A stretch of 64,000 nt of DNA from contig NC_045139.1 in assembly GCF_008831285.2 (NCBI RefSeq), forward strand, positions 17,156,354-17,220,353, in the 5' to 3' direction. Position 1 is the stretch's first letter. Each line of letters starts with the position of its first letter. Origin of the DNA: Nymphaea colorata (taxonomy: Eukaryota > Streptophyta > Magnoliopsida > Nymphaeales > Nymphaeaceae). Below the pieces are notes generated by a model. The model saw nothing but the letters and a program-made list of their open reading frames with translations. It made no database searches and was not told the DNA's origin. The position numbers and the translations under genes were made by a program. Shown in pieces: positions 52,802-63,345 of this stretch.

Positions 52802-54472
52802 GCAGCGCTTGATTGGTGCTAGAGCATTATCAGACTACTCTGTGATATCTTTTAAATTTTGTAATTTATAATTTTGTATGCGTATGTCCAGAAGTTGGCT
52901 GAAGTCACATTCTCCTGAGGAAAGATTGGCAGGAAAGCAACTCCTGTCCTTTTGGGGACATCACAATATTGGCTCTACGCATATGATTTCTTTCTACAAG
53001 ATTCTTTTAGTATAATGATGTCTAGTAGCATGGAAAGCTTTGTGATCATTCTGGAGAGACATGACTTATCTAGTCACACTTGGATTTCGCTTAGCTGATG
53101 ATGCCTGTTTATTGACTACGGTGTATCTTCCCGAATATGCAAGGCATGATTTTCCTCCATTCATCCATGGACTCATCTAAAGTGCAGAATTTTTCAGTCT
53201 CTGAGTATTCTTTAAGTCTTCATTCTTGAAGATAGAATGTATTGAGTGTTATTTGTCATTTTACTGATTCTTTTTGTTACTTTTGTGTTTTCATTTTTTG
53301 CTCTTTTGTTTTTCCCGTGATTTTTTTCAAAAGATAGTATTGTTCTTTTACCGATTCTAAAAAGATCTTATCAAAATAAGTTTCTGAATTGAATAAAAAT
53401 CGACTAGTCAATCAGCTAAAATTCATTCGGAACTGAGATCGACGGCCCAAGGCTTTCTCCACACCTTATCAATTTCCAAAGAATGCTCATAGCGATTTGC
53501 CATTGTCGGGATCCTAGAAACAAATCTTATTATAAAACTTCAAGTAAATTTGTGATGCATGATCCAGATAATGATTGACACCAGTACACCAGAAAGGAAA
53601 AAGAAAAAAACACTTTCCACGTATACATAAAAGAAAGTGGTAGAGAAATAAAGTTTAAATCGGTTCAATGTATGCTGAAAGGAAGCGATGGATTATAAAT
53701 GAAAACTCTACAGAAAGATGCTTAAGTTTTGAATTAACTTTGATTTCTTTAATTTAAGCGCCAAAATTATACAGGAAACACGCCATTAAATGAAGGAAGC
53801 CCATAAGCATGCTTTTGATATTTGACAGAAAACATTAAAAATTGATGTGTATTGGTAATATGTAGGCCGCTCAGCCGCTCATGTAAGTTTTGAAAACCTC
53901 ATTTTAAGAATTAAAAATTAATTTTTGTTGGTTTTCTTATTAATGTATTGAGTGATAAAAGCTGTAGTCGATATGAGGCGATCATATACTTGCAAAATCT
54001 TTCTCCGATCGGTTGTTCGATGGAAACTGAAAAGTTTCACGTTATAGTCGACGGATGGGACTTCCAACCCCCGGTTTGGTAGAATCTGTTCTCCCTTCCT
54101 CTTTTGGACTCTTCAAGCCCGGGAAGCGGACGGCGAAGATGGTCGGCAATCCCTCTCTCTCTCTTCTGTGCGACGGCCAGCTCCCTGCCCAATTGGGAAA
54201 CCTCTCCTCTTTGTCGCAAAACAAATCTCTTTATGAAAAAGATTTTTTAGATGGATAGATCGCGATACGGTACGGCCAATATTGCTTGATTCTGGATTTT
54301 CTGCATTTGTTCTTCAAAATGGTTCGCCTTCCGACACCGGTAAGAGAGTTCAGATCATGATTTCCTTCTCATTTCTAGAAAAGTATTGTCGTATTCTGCG
54401 ATTCTTTTCAAGATATTCCAAAACAACGATTTTCTGCTTGCTTGATGTATCGGTGAGGTGGAGGATCTGGAT
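52802..54472. other. Intergenic between ATP sulfurylase and SAUR array
   Basis: AT-rich, including the ATP sulfurylase 3' UTR. The last about 200 bases resemble the downstream flanks of the other SAUR units (near 56,228 and 58,210), so the duplicated SAUR unit extends to about 54,250. A locally GC-richer patch at 54,050-54,230 has no recognisable coding content. Confidence 0.5.

Positions 54473-54557
<85 letters not shown>
54473..54557. repeat. (GT)n-(GA)n tract downstream of SAUR 1
   Basis: About 24 bases of GT then about 61 of GA. On the gene's strand it is a CT then CA tract starting about 121 bases after the stop codon. Confidence 0.95.
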
Positions 54558-54562
<5 letters not shown>

Positions 54563-54677
54563 TAAGTAACTGTATTGGTTTGTCTCATTGGTGACAATGG
54601 GATTTTTGATCCCCTTATATACAAAAAGAAAAAAAGGTAGAATCATCTGCAGACCAAAATTGGGTGGTGATGTTCTT

Positions 54678-54935
54678 CTATGCACATGCCATTTGTGCCG
54701 TGAATGCTTGGAAGACATCTTCATTGCAGGGAATTGTGAGGCCATTGTGATGCTCAAAACCAAACTCTTCTTCTGCTTTTCTTAGCAATGCTTGGAAGGT
54801 GGGATTCTTCAAGTAGGATGTTGGAATCACAAACCGCTTTCGGCTGTCGCCCACATACACAGCAAAATGCCCCTTGGGGACGCCAGCTGCCTGCTTCTTG
54901 GTAAGAATTGAAAGAGGCAGGCGAATGCTCATCAT
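54678..54935 (-). CDS. SAUR: SAUR auxin-responsive protein (array member 1)
   Basis: Intronless, 85 residues, typical of the small SAUR family. Order: short basic N-terminus MMSIRLPLSIL, then the SAUR core PKGHFAVYVGDSRKRFVIPT, SYLKNPTFQALLRKAEEEFG and GLTIPCNEDVFQ. Known role of the family: early auxin-response proteins that inhibit PP2C.D phosphatases and so favour plasma-membrane H+-ATPase activity and cell expansion. Whether this member does so is inferred. Two ATGs stand in tandem at the start and I take the first. A TATA box lies 152 bases upstream. Differs from member 5 at only four residues. Confidence 0.96.
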   Translation of the reverse strand: MMSIRLPLSILTKKQAAGVPKGHFAVYVGDSRKRFVIPTSYLKNPTFQALLRKAEEEFGFEHHNGLTIPCNEDVFQAFTAQMACA

Positions 54936-55078
54936 CTTGTCGTGCTTAGCTTGGAGTAGTGATCCTTAGCCTTGCCTTGTCAAGGATGAGGAGAAGAAAA
55001 GAAACAGGAATACGCAGCTTGAGTATGAAGAATATCGAGACTTGGATTTGATGAGTAAAGCCTGAAGATTCTTCTCTG

Positions 55079-55087
55079 TATATATAG
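55079..55087 (-). promoter_or_regulatory. TATA box of SAUR 1
   Basis: CTATATATA on the minus strand in the context TTCTCTATATATAC. The same sequence sits 143-153 bases before the ATG in all four intact array members. Confidence 0.75.
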
Positions 55088-55139
55088 AGAAAAGTGAATG
55101 CAGTAATCCTACTGACATGTCATTGCTCAATCACATGGT

Positions 55140-56374
55140 TATCTGTTGTACACTTATCATGTGCGGACCCATGGGTCCATGTCCCTGTCGCCTGTTACTG
55201 GCCCATACCCCCACAGTTAGTTGCACAGTCCTAGTTGCAGTGACTGCTCAAGAACCACATATATGGCATATTGGATGCCACAAAGTAGCTTCTGCCTACT
55301 TGACATTGCATTGTCCAAAAAATCTCAAAGGAAATGATACCACATGTACTGTGGTACGTCCTCTTTTAGGGGAGAGGAATTTGTAGCTTCTTGGTGTCCT
55401 GGCATTTTGTTCCTAGTAGTCCAAAGCAAGGCATGTGCTTGGCCATTTCCTGCACAACCTGTAAACTTGTGAAGTTGCTCTGCATATCACTACATCAGTA
55501 GGGCCGCTCCTCAATAAAGAGAATGGTCCCACTATTCTAAATCTATGGGTTAAATTTTGAATATTTTATGGACCAATTCTAAATATCTTTATGGACTAAA
55601 TATAGAAAATCTTTACCTTTATGAATTTTGCCATAGCAAACGATTTAATCAGATAATCATCCTACCATGAACTAGAGCAGGTCCCAAGTTAGGACAATTG
55701 TTGTCTAGTTCCATAAGCACCCGTATTCATGGGGAGTGGGTTGTCAACTGATATTGGGATCAAATGGAAGAGGCAATTCCCACATCAATAGTGAGACAAC
55801 TGTGTATTGTTATAAATGTTACCACAAAACATAGGCTGTAATTTTCTTAAAGGCACCATTGTGTATTATGCGAAGATGAATTTCACATTTTTCACCAGAA
55901 CACTGTTTCTAGGTTTGTTCGGTTCAGCCTAAGACCGACTGAATCATGATCCGTTAAAGAATTTAGTGATCTAAATCAATGTAAATTATTGCTTGAATGA
56001 AGTAAGAGATTGTCTGACCCAACTTGAGCCCAATTTTCTTTTTCGTCATACTGTTTGCTTGAATGCTGCCCAATCGGCTAGAAAACGTCGTTGTTCACCG
56101 TCGTTGTTTCTGATTTTATGACTGGAAGAAACTTTCGTTTGGTGAAAGATTCTCAAGTAACCATAGAGTACGGCACTACCGACAAAGATTGATACTTTGG
56201 ATTGCTCTGAAAAAGATTTAACCTCCGACACCAGTGAAGGTATTGTTGAAGACACTCCCTGAATTTCTTAGTGGAAAAATATGTTGTATTTCCATTGCGT
56301 CATCTATTATAAGATTTGCTAGGATCGTGTCTGTCTGCTTGCTTGATGTATGGATGAAGTGGAGGATTTGGATA

Positions 56375-56376
<2 letters not shown>
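55140..56376. other. Spacer between SAUR 1 and SAUR 2
   Basis: Promoter-proximal part of SAUR 1 followed by AT-rich spacer that is recognisably similar to the other SAUR spacers. No additional gene. Confidence 0.6.

Positions 56377-56413
<37 letters not shown>
56377..56413. repeat. (GA)n tract downstream of SAUR 2
   Basis: GA dinucleotides; as a CT tract it begins about 120 bases after the SAUR 2 stop. Confidence 0.95.
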
Positions 56414-56416
<3 letters not shown>

Positions 56417-56533
56417 GAGAGTTTTGGAAGTAATTGTATTGATTTGTGTGATTGGTAACACTGGGATTTAATCCCCTTATATACAAAAAATATGTTCGTC
56501 TACAGACCAAAATTGGTTGGCCATTAGTTTCAT

Positions 56534-56788
56534 CTATGCACTCATTTGTGTCGTGAATGCCTGGAAAACATCTTCGTTGCATGGAATTGTGAGGCCATTG
56601 TAATGCTGAAAACCAAACTCTTCTTCTGCTTTTTTCAGCAACGATTGGAAGGTAGGATTCTTCAAGTAGGATGTTGGAATCACAAACCTCTTTCGGCTCT
56701 CACCTACGTAGACCGCAAAGTGTCCCTTGGGGTCAGCAGTCGCCTGTTTCTTTGCAAGAACCGACAGAGGGAGGCGAATGCTCATCAT
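56534..56788 (-). CDS. SAUR: SAUR auxin-responsive protein (array member 2)
   Basis: Intronless, 84 residues. Core: PKGHFAVYVGESRKRFVIPT, SYLKNPTFQSLLKKAEEEFG and NGLTIPCNEDVFQAFTTQMS. The frame stays open upstream to about 57,091, but that part overlaps the TATA region and is not conserved in the other members, so the MMSIRLPLSVL start is preferred. The linker reads KKQATADPKG instead of KKQAAGVPKG. TATA box at 56,923-56,931, 143 bases before the ATG. Confidence 0.95.
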   Translation of the reverse strand: MMSIRLPLSVLAKKQATADPKGHFAVYVGESRKRFVIPTSYLKNPTFQSLLKKAEEEFGFQHYNGLTIPCNEDVFQAFTTQMSA

Positions 56789-56922
56789 CTTCTTGTGCTT
56801 ATCTTGGAGCAGTGAACTTGTGAAGGATGAAGTAGATGGAAAGGAATAAAAATATGCAGCTTGAGTGTGAGGAATATCGAGACTAGCTGATTCGATGAAC
56901 CAAGTTTGAAGAGACTCTTGCG

Positions 56923-56931
56923 TATATATAG
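56923..56931 (-). promoter_or_regulatory. TATA box of SAUR 2
   Basis: CTATATATA on the minus strand, followed upstream at 57,014-57,019 by a CATATG hexamer, a motif reported in soybean SAUR promoters. Confidence 0.75.
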
Positions 56932-57091
56932 AGAAAGATGAGTATAATAGCCCTACAGACATATTATTGCTAGATAACATGGTTATCAGTGGTACATTCA
57001 TCATGACTTGACTCATATGGTCATGTCCCCTTTGATAGTATTCATTTGTCCACAGCCCCACATTTCGTTGAGCAGTGCATACAACAACCAC

Positions 57092-58388
57092 ATCAATGTC
57101 ACATGGATGTCTAGAAGAAGCTTCTACCTACTTGACATGCTTTTATGTTTTGAAAATTCCTGTTCTATGGCTTCCATGTCCCCATTCACCATGTCGCATG
57201 GCAATTTCTAAGTTTTCTCTTTTAGTTTCGATCCGGTAAGACAGTTGATCGTAGAATTCAGCATAAAATCTTAAAGCCACCCAATTGAATATTTTGTGGT
57301 TGTTCTTGCTAATTTCTAAAACATGAAGAAAAATTACATCTATGGCTGTGAAGGAATATTAAAATGAAATGATGTCATATGTACTGTGGTGCTCCTTTTG
57401 TAGGGAAGAGGAATTCGTAGTCCGAACACTTTGTCCTAGTAGTCCAAAACAAGGCATGTGCTTGGCTATCTCCTGCACAGCTTGTGAAGTTGCTTACTTC
57501 CACTAGAGTGGTAGGTTCTTCAACATTAAAGAGAATGGTCCCACTGTTTATGATGTCAGTCATCGATTCTAAAACAATGGGACAAATTTTAAATATCTTT
57601 GTGAACTAAATGCATAAAATCTTCACCTTTGTAACTTGATCACACCAAGGGATACAATCAGATGAACGTCCACCACGATCTAGAAAAGGGCCTCCAATTA
57701 GGACAATCGCTGGATAGTTTCATAAGCATCCACATGCTCTTATCAAGAACATGTCATCGGCAGTGGTTAGACTACTGGTATTGGGATCAAATCGGAGAGT
57801 CAATGCCCCACACGAACGGTTACGCAGATGTTTAGTATTATAAAAGTTACCACCAAATCTAGGCTGTAATATTCTTCGGGGTACGGCTATGTGTTATGTG
57901 CAAATGAAGTCCACATTTCTCACCAAGATACTGTTTTCTGGGTTCGTTAAGGTCCTAGTAATCCAAATCAACATAAATCAATGCTTGAATCTAGCGAAAG
58001 GTAGTCTAACCCAAGTTTAGCCCGATTTTTCTTTCTGGAATACAGTTTCCTTGACTGCTGCCCATTCGGCTAGGAAACGTCATTGCTCTCCGTTACTGTT
58101 TATGATTTTTATGACCGGAAGAAGCTTTGTGCAGGTGAAAGATTTCTTAAGTACTCCGGTACAGCACGACGCTACCCCAACACAGTCGATACTCTGGATT
58201 GCTCTTCAATAGGTTCCACCTTCGACATTGGCACCGAAGAGATTGTTCAATATATTTCAAATTGGATTTCTCAGGACTTCTTCCCGAGACAGATATGTTG
58301 TACTCCTATTTCGCCATCTAGTCTAAGATCTGCCAGGTTTGTGATTGTCAGCTTGCTTGATGTATAGGTGAAGTGGAGGATTTCGATG

Positions 58389-58389
<1 letters not shown>
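57092..58389. other. Spacer between SAUR 2 and SAUR 3
   Basis: AT-rich spacer similar to the other inter-SAUR spacers (shared GGTCCCACT and AGGACAAT segments). No gene. Confidence 0.6.

Positions 58390-58433
<44 letters not shown>
58390..58433. repeat. (GA)n tract downstream of SAUR 3
   Basis: GA dinucleotides, about 22 units; a CT tract about 126 bases after the SAUR 3 stop on the gene's strand. Confidence 0.95.
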
Positions 58434-58436
<3 letters not shown>

Positions 58437-58559
58437 AGACTTTCAGAAGTAACTGTATTGATTTGTGCGATTTGTAACAGTGGGATTTTGGTCCCCTTAT
58501 ATACAAAAAAAAAGAAGGTAGAATCGTCTGTAGACCAAAATTGGGTGGTGATTGTTCAT

Positions 58560-58817
58560 CTATGCACATGCCATTTGTGCCGTCAATGCTTGAAAGACAT
58601 CTTCATTGCATGGAATTGTGAGGCCATTGTAATGCTTGAAACCGAACTCTTCTTCTGTTTTTCTTAGCAACGCTTGGAAGGTAGGATTCTTCAAGTAGGA
58701 TGTTGGAATCACAAACCGCCTTCGGCTTTCACCAACGTAGACGGCAAAGTGTCCTTTGGGGACACCAGCTGCGTGCTTCTTGGCCAGAATTGCCAGAGGG
58801 AGGCGAATTCTCATCAT
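58560..58817 (-). CDS. SAUR: SAUR auxin-responsive protein (array member 3)
   Basis: Intronless, 85 residues. Starts MMRIRLPLAILAKKHAAG, then PKGHFAVYVGESRRRFVIPT, SYLKNPTFQALLRKTEEEFG and NGLTIPCNEDVFQALTAQMA. All conserved SAUR core positions are present. TATA box 153 bases upstream. A threefold repeat of a 24-26-bp promoter segment (59,021-59,094) is specific to this member. Confidence 0.95.
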   Translation of the reverse strand: MMRIRLPLAILAKKHAAGVPKGHFAVYVGESRRRFVIPTSYLKNPTFQALLRKTEEEFGFKHYNGLTIPCNEDVFQALTAQMACA

Positions 58818-58961
58818 TTTGTTGTGCTTAGCTTGGAGCGGTGAACACTTATCTTTGCCTTTGCGATGAAGCTGATGGAAAGGAATAAAAATATGCAGCT
58901 TGAGTATGAGTAATATTGAGACTAGGCGATTCGATGAGCAAAGTCTGAAGACTCTGTTGTT

Positions 58962-58970
58962 TATATATAG
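58962..58970 (-). promoter_or_regulatory. TATA box of SAUR 3
   Basis: CTATATATA on the minus strand at the position conserved in the array. Confidence 0.75.
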
Positions 58971-59020
58971 AGAAAGATGAACACATTAATCCTACAGGCA
59001 CATCGTTGCTAAATCACATG

Positions 59021-59094
59021 GTCAACTGTTGTACATTCATGACTCGGTCTTCTGCTGTACACTCATGACGGTCATCTGCTGTACATTCATGACT
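59021..59094 (-). repeat. Triplicated 24-26-bp promoter segment of SAUR 3
   Basis: Three adjacent copies of GTC(A/T)(A/T)CTG(T/C)TGTACA(T/C)TCATGAC. The other intact members have one copy. It pushes the CATATG at 59,099-59,104 about 48 bases further from the TATA box. Confidence 0.85.
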
Positions 59095-59104
59095 TACCCA
59101 TATG

Positions 59105-60479
59105 TTCCTGTCCCCTTTGAATGGTGATCATATGCCCACACCCCCATTATTTAGTTGCGCCGGTCCAAGTTGCAGTGCTATGCAACAACCACATTTAGAG
59201 CACGTTGGATGTCTAGAAGAAGCTTCCGCCTACTTGACATGCCTATAGGTTGCAAGCATTTCCTGTTACTTGGCTTCCATGTCACCATTCACCATATCCC
59301 ACTGCAATTTGCAAATTCATTGTTGGTTTTGTCTTCTAGTTTTGTTCTCATATGGACAGTGGACTTCAAAAATTCGACATAAATTTCAAAGCCACACAAA
59401 TATTTTTGTGGTAGCCAATAGTTTGTTCAGTCTAAAGCTTGTAGGACCCAAAAAATATCTCAAAATTCCTAGTTCTCACTTATGGTTAAGGATTTTGAAA
59501 AACTTATAGATGTTGCTGTAAAGGATTTCTAAATTGAAAATAATACAATATGTACAGCTTTTCAGCTCTTTGAGGAGAGGAAGAAATTTATAGCTTTGCC
59601 CCTTGTACTCCGAAACAAGGCATGTTCTTGGGCCTTTCCTGCTAAACCTGCAAACTTGTGAAGTTGCTTTGTACCGCTATAGCTGGAGGGCCTTCTATTC
59701 AATAGAACAGCCGGGCCCATTGTCTTCATTCATCAATTCTAAGACTATGGGCTAAATTATGAAAACCTATACGTTTATAGATTTACCCCATTAAAGGATT
59801 GAATCGGATGCGCATCTACCATACACTATAGAAGGACCTCTAATTAGGACAAGCACTGGACAGGTCCACATGCTCCTGTAAAGAACATGTCATAGGTGAT
59901 TAAACCGAACGGCTAATACGTACCCCACATTGAACAGTTGTACAACAGTATATATCATGTATCTACCACAAACTCTAAGCTGTAATCTGTTTGAAGTTAC
60001 CACTGTATATTCTGTGGAGATGAAATTCAGAATATTCACTTGGCTACTGTTTCTGGGTTTGATCAGTTCAACCTGAAGCCAGCCTGAAACCTAATCAGCT
60101 AAAGAATTTACTGATCTAAATTGGGGCAAAACTTGGGTTGAATCAAATAAAAGATTGTTGTAAGTTGTTAAGAAGCGATGCTTTTCAATTCTTGGTCTGA
60201 TTTGTCACTTGATTTCTTTGCATGAAGAACATGATTTCACCCTGGATGAGAGAAGCTACAACAGAAAATCGTGCTGCCTAACAATAGGAGGCCAGAGCAT
60301 AGATGTCTCCCTAGGAAGTGAAAAAAAGGAAAAAAGATTAAGATGGACACGCTGCAAATAAACTTTTGGAATGTGATTGATTTTATTTATGAGTTCGCAA
60401 CAACTGGATTTTGGTCCTTTATATACAAAAGAATATGTTCAGCCTTCGATTGGCAAAATTGAATGGTGATTTGATTCCT
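59105..60479. other. Spacer between SAUR 3 and the SAUR 4 pseudogene
   Basis: AT-rich spacer, more diverged than the others. No GA tract downstream of the pseudogene, unlike the intact members. Confidence 0.55.
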
Positions 60480-60711
60480 CTACGTGCGTTCTGGTTGCGC
60501 TGTAAGTGCTTGGAAGGCATCTTCATCGGATGGAACTGTAAGGCCATTGAGATGCTCGAACCCAAACTCTCTGAAAGGCAGGATTCTTCAAGAGCGAAGT
60601 TGGGACTACAAACCGTTTTCGCTTCTCGCCAACATAAACAGCAAAGCGACCATTGGGGGCACCGATAATTTGCTTCTTAGAAACATGAAACTGAGGCAAG
60701 CGAATACTCAT
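60480..60711 (-). pseudogene. SAUR pseudogene (array member 4)
   Basis: Starts MSIRLPQFHVSKKQ, keeps NGRFAVYVGEKRKRFVVPTS and LLKNPAFQ, then loses the stretch that normally encodes ALLRKAEE. Exactly one base stands between the FQ codons and the following EFGFEHLNGL codons, a 23-base deletion that shifts the frame, and the frame-shifted product stops at 60,523. The original C-terminal frame (SDEDAFQALTAQPERT) is still readable to a stop at 60,480. At the expected TATA position (60,855-60,863) the sequence is CTATGTAAA, so the promoter is also degraded. Confidence 0.9.
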
Positions 60712-60723
60712 CAATTTGTACAA

Positions 60724-62055
60724 CGTAGCCTTCGGTAGTGGCGAAAAACTTCGTTTGTGAAGGAAAAAGATGATGACAATGAATAAAAAGAAGCAGCAGA
60801 TGCAGAGAATTTCACAGAATTGTGTTGATGCGCAAGGTTGAAGATACTGCTGGATTTACATAGATGAAGACAAGATTAAACCACGAGTCATCTTATTGCA
60901 AAGATAAATGATTGCCTGTTATCTGTACCCTCAACATGGAAATCATGACAATCTATGTCCCTTCCAATTTGATCTACAGCCCTACCAGGAGTTACTTAGG
61001 CGACCAAGGTTAGCTAGATTTTGGTACATTGCATCAAGAAGGGTAAATACCATGGTATGTTTAAGATCGTCTGTCCTCCACACGGGATGTTCTTGTGAAA
61101 CACTGGGCATCGTCGATAATCATTCACCCCTTCTCTTTTGAATGACATGAACCCAATAATTTAGTATGTAGGCCACAGTGTTCACAACTTGAATGCTGTA
61201 TTGTGTGCTTCTCTTATCCTCTTTTTGCTCATTTAGTTGCCTGGACACTGCTTGGATGGATATTTAGTATAATAAATATATAAAATGTAAAACCTATTCG
61301 ACATGAACATGTGATATCGACACTAAATGTTAAATCCTTGTCCCGCTTTGAAATCATAGACGGAACTTGATTTTAATTATGGGTGGATCTGCGTGTAGTT
61401 GGGCTGCCCAAATTGTTATTCTCTTGTACTAATGACTTCATTATATCAAGCTTGACCAACTTGGAAAATGTTTGTATGAAATTTTCAAGAAAATGGCAGG
61501 ATTACATCTAAAAATGCAGATGAGTTGAACAAAAAGTTTGACTCATCACGTTGATTGGTCCCTGATCATCATATTCTCCATCTCATTCCTTCACCATCCT
61601 TCAAAGCATGGCCCTACAATAATCGAAGTTGGTTTTTCTACAAAAGTTGTTTGATGTACACTCAGTAACATTCAAATCAGGTTTGGCAGCAGATCTAGAA
61701 AGCATTTGATTAAAAAAAACAGTGTGCTGTTGAGACATATGTTCTTCGAATATATGTTTCAAGAACTTCAAGTTCTTGTTTCAAAAAATATGATGCGATC
61801 ATGATGTGTTACATCCTAGCGTTTTATTATTAAATCTAAAAACAGCATTGAAAATCACATAACGTTTTCTTTGACAAAAAAAAATACTATTATTGAAACA
61901 TATATTTTGGGGATATGTGTTCCACGAACGAAATATTTTTTCAAAAGGGAACACATCTGAGATAAGAGTTTTGATAAGGTACATAAAATACTATAGATTT
62001 CTCTCAAGCTTGCTTGTGTCTGATTGCATGGTTCATTGATATAGCGGAAAATCTG

Positions 62056-62059
<4 letters not shown>
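60724..62059. other. Spacer between SAUR 4 pseudogene and SAUR 5
   Basis: Includes a promoter-derived segment (60,900-61,090) resembling 63,360-63,560 upstream of the SAUR 6 pseudogene. Rest AT-rich, no gene. Confidence 0.55.

Positions 62060-62094
<35 letters not shown>
62060..62094. repeat. (GA)n tract downstream of SAUR 5
   Basis: GA dinucleotides; a CT tract about 119 bases after the SAUR 5 stop. Confidence 0.95.
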
Positions 62095-62096
<2 letters not shown>

Positions 62097-62212
62097 TTTG
62101 TGAAAAGAAATTGTATTCATTTTTGTGATTGGTAATGATGGGATTTTGATCCCTTTATATACAGAACAATATATTCAGCTCTAAACCAAAAATGGGTGAT
62201 GATTTGCTTCCT

Positions 62213-62470
62213 CTATGCACATGCCATTTGTGCTGTGAATGATTGGAAGACGTCTTCATTGCACGGAATTGTGAGGCCACTGTGATGCTCGAAACCGAAC
62301 TCCTCTTCTGCTTTTCTTAGCAATGCTTGGAAGGTAGGATTCTTCAAGTAGGATGTTGGAATCACAAACCGCTTTCGGCTCTCGCCCACATACACTGCAA
62401 AATGCCCCTTAGGGACGCCAGCTGCCTGCTTCTTGGCAAGAATTGAAAGAGGAAGGCGAATGCTCATCAT
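62213..62470 (-). CDS. SAUR: SAUR auxin-responsive protein (array member 5)
   Basis: Intronless, 85 residues: MMSIRLPLSILAKKQAAGVP, GHFAVYVGESRKRFVIPTS, YLKNPTFQALLRKAEEEFGF and SGLTIPCNEDVFQSFTAQMA. The frame is open further upstream (Ser-rich) but lacks an ATG there, so the MMSI start is chosen. TATA box 150 bases upstream. Nearly identical to member 1 although they lie furthest apart among the intact copies. Confidence 0.96.
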   Translation of the reverse strand: MMSIRLPLSILAKKQAAGVPKGHFAVYVGESRKRFVIPTSYLKNPTFQALLRKAEEEFGFEHHSGLTIPCNEDVFQSFTAQMACA

Positions 62471-62611
62471 CTTGTTGGGCTTAGCTCGAAGTAGTAGCTC
62501 CGCTCTTGTGTTGGATGAAGAAGATGAAGAGGAAATAAGAATATGCAACTTGAGTATGAGGAATATTGGGACTAGGTGATTCTGTGATCAAAGGTTGAAG
62601 ACTCTATAGTG

Positions 62612-62620
62612 TATATATAG
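62612..62620 (-). promoter_or_regulatory. TATA box of SAUR 5
   Basis: CTATATATA on the minus strand at the conserved array position. Confidence 0.75.
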
Positions 62621-62869
62621 AGAAAGATGAAAACAGTAATGCTACAAGCATATAATTGCTAGATCACATGGTTTTCGATTGTACATGCATCATGACTTGA
62701 CCCATGTGGTCATGTCGCCTTCGATTGTGATTCTTATGCCCACAACCCCACATTTATTCGAACAGAGGTGGTTGCAGTGCTATACAACAACTACATTTAT
62801 AGCACATTGGATGCCCGCCTATATACACTAGAGAAGGGATCTCTGATCGCGAAATTATTGACTTGTTCC

Positions 62870-63160
62870 TTAGCATCCACATGCTGTTGTCAACATGTCT
62901 TGCAGAGTGCTGAAAAACTGAAGGGCAATTAATGGTTGTACCATAAGTGCATGGAAGACATCTTGATCACTGCATGGAATCATTACACCATTGAGATGAT
63001 TAAATCCACGCTCCTCTTCCGCTCTTGTTAACAAGATTTGAAAGGTTTGATTCTTCAAGTCGAAGTCAGAACAACAAAATGTTTTTTGGCTTTCGACTAC
63101 AAAAGGAGGAATGTGACCCTTGGGAGTTCATAAAACTGACAAAGCAGAAAATTCTCATCA
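62870..63160 (-). pseudogene. SAUR pseudogene (array member 6)
   Basis: The C-terminal half is readable as NQTFQILLTRAEEERGFNHL, NGVMIPCSDQDVFHALMVQP. Upstream, in a continuous frame, PKGHIPPFVVESQK and CCSDFDLK replace the normal VYVGE...RF and PTSYLK parts, so the core is heavily mutated. The original start (MMRIF) is in a different frame from the core. The normal stop after the last core residues is lost. No functional SAUR can be made. Confidence 0.8.
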
Positions 63161-63293
63161 TTTTGCATCACTTTGCTTCCAGCAATGACTAAACAACTTT
63201 TGCCTAGTGATGGAAGCAGACGACAAGGAACAAGTGCAAATAGTTTGTGGATGTGGAAGATTACACTAAATCGATTTGATGAATTAGGTTTGA

Positions 63294-63297
<4 letters not shown>

Positions 63298-63339
<42 letters not shown>
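63298..63339. repeat. (TA)n tract at the TATA position of SAUR 6 pseudogene
   Basis: About 21 TA units directly following the GAAGACT segment that precedes the TATA box in the intact members. Confidence 0.9.

Positions 63340-63345
<6 letters not shown>

Noticed and set aside
54037-54258. Overlapping small frames on both strands in a GC-richer patch
   Set aside because: Three overlapping frames of 60-67 codons with no family resemblance; flank of a SAUR unit.
56789-57091. N-terminal extension of SAUR 2
   Set aside because: Covers the TATA box and leader; not conserved in the other array members.
62471-62548. Ser-rich N-terminal extension of SAUR 5
   Set aside because: Begins at TTG, not ATG. 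The sister copies start at MMSI.
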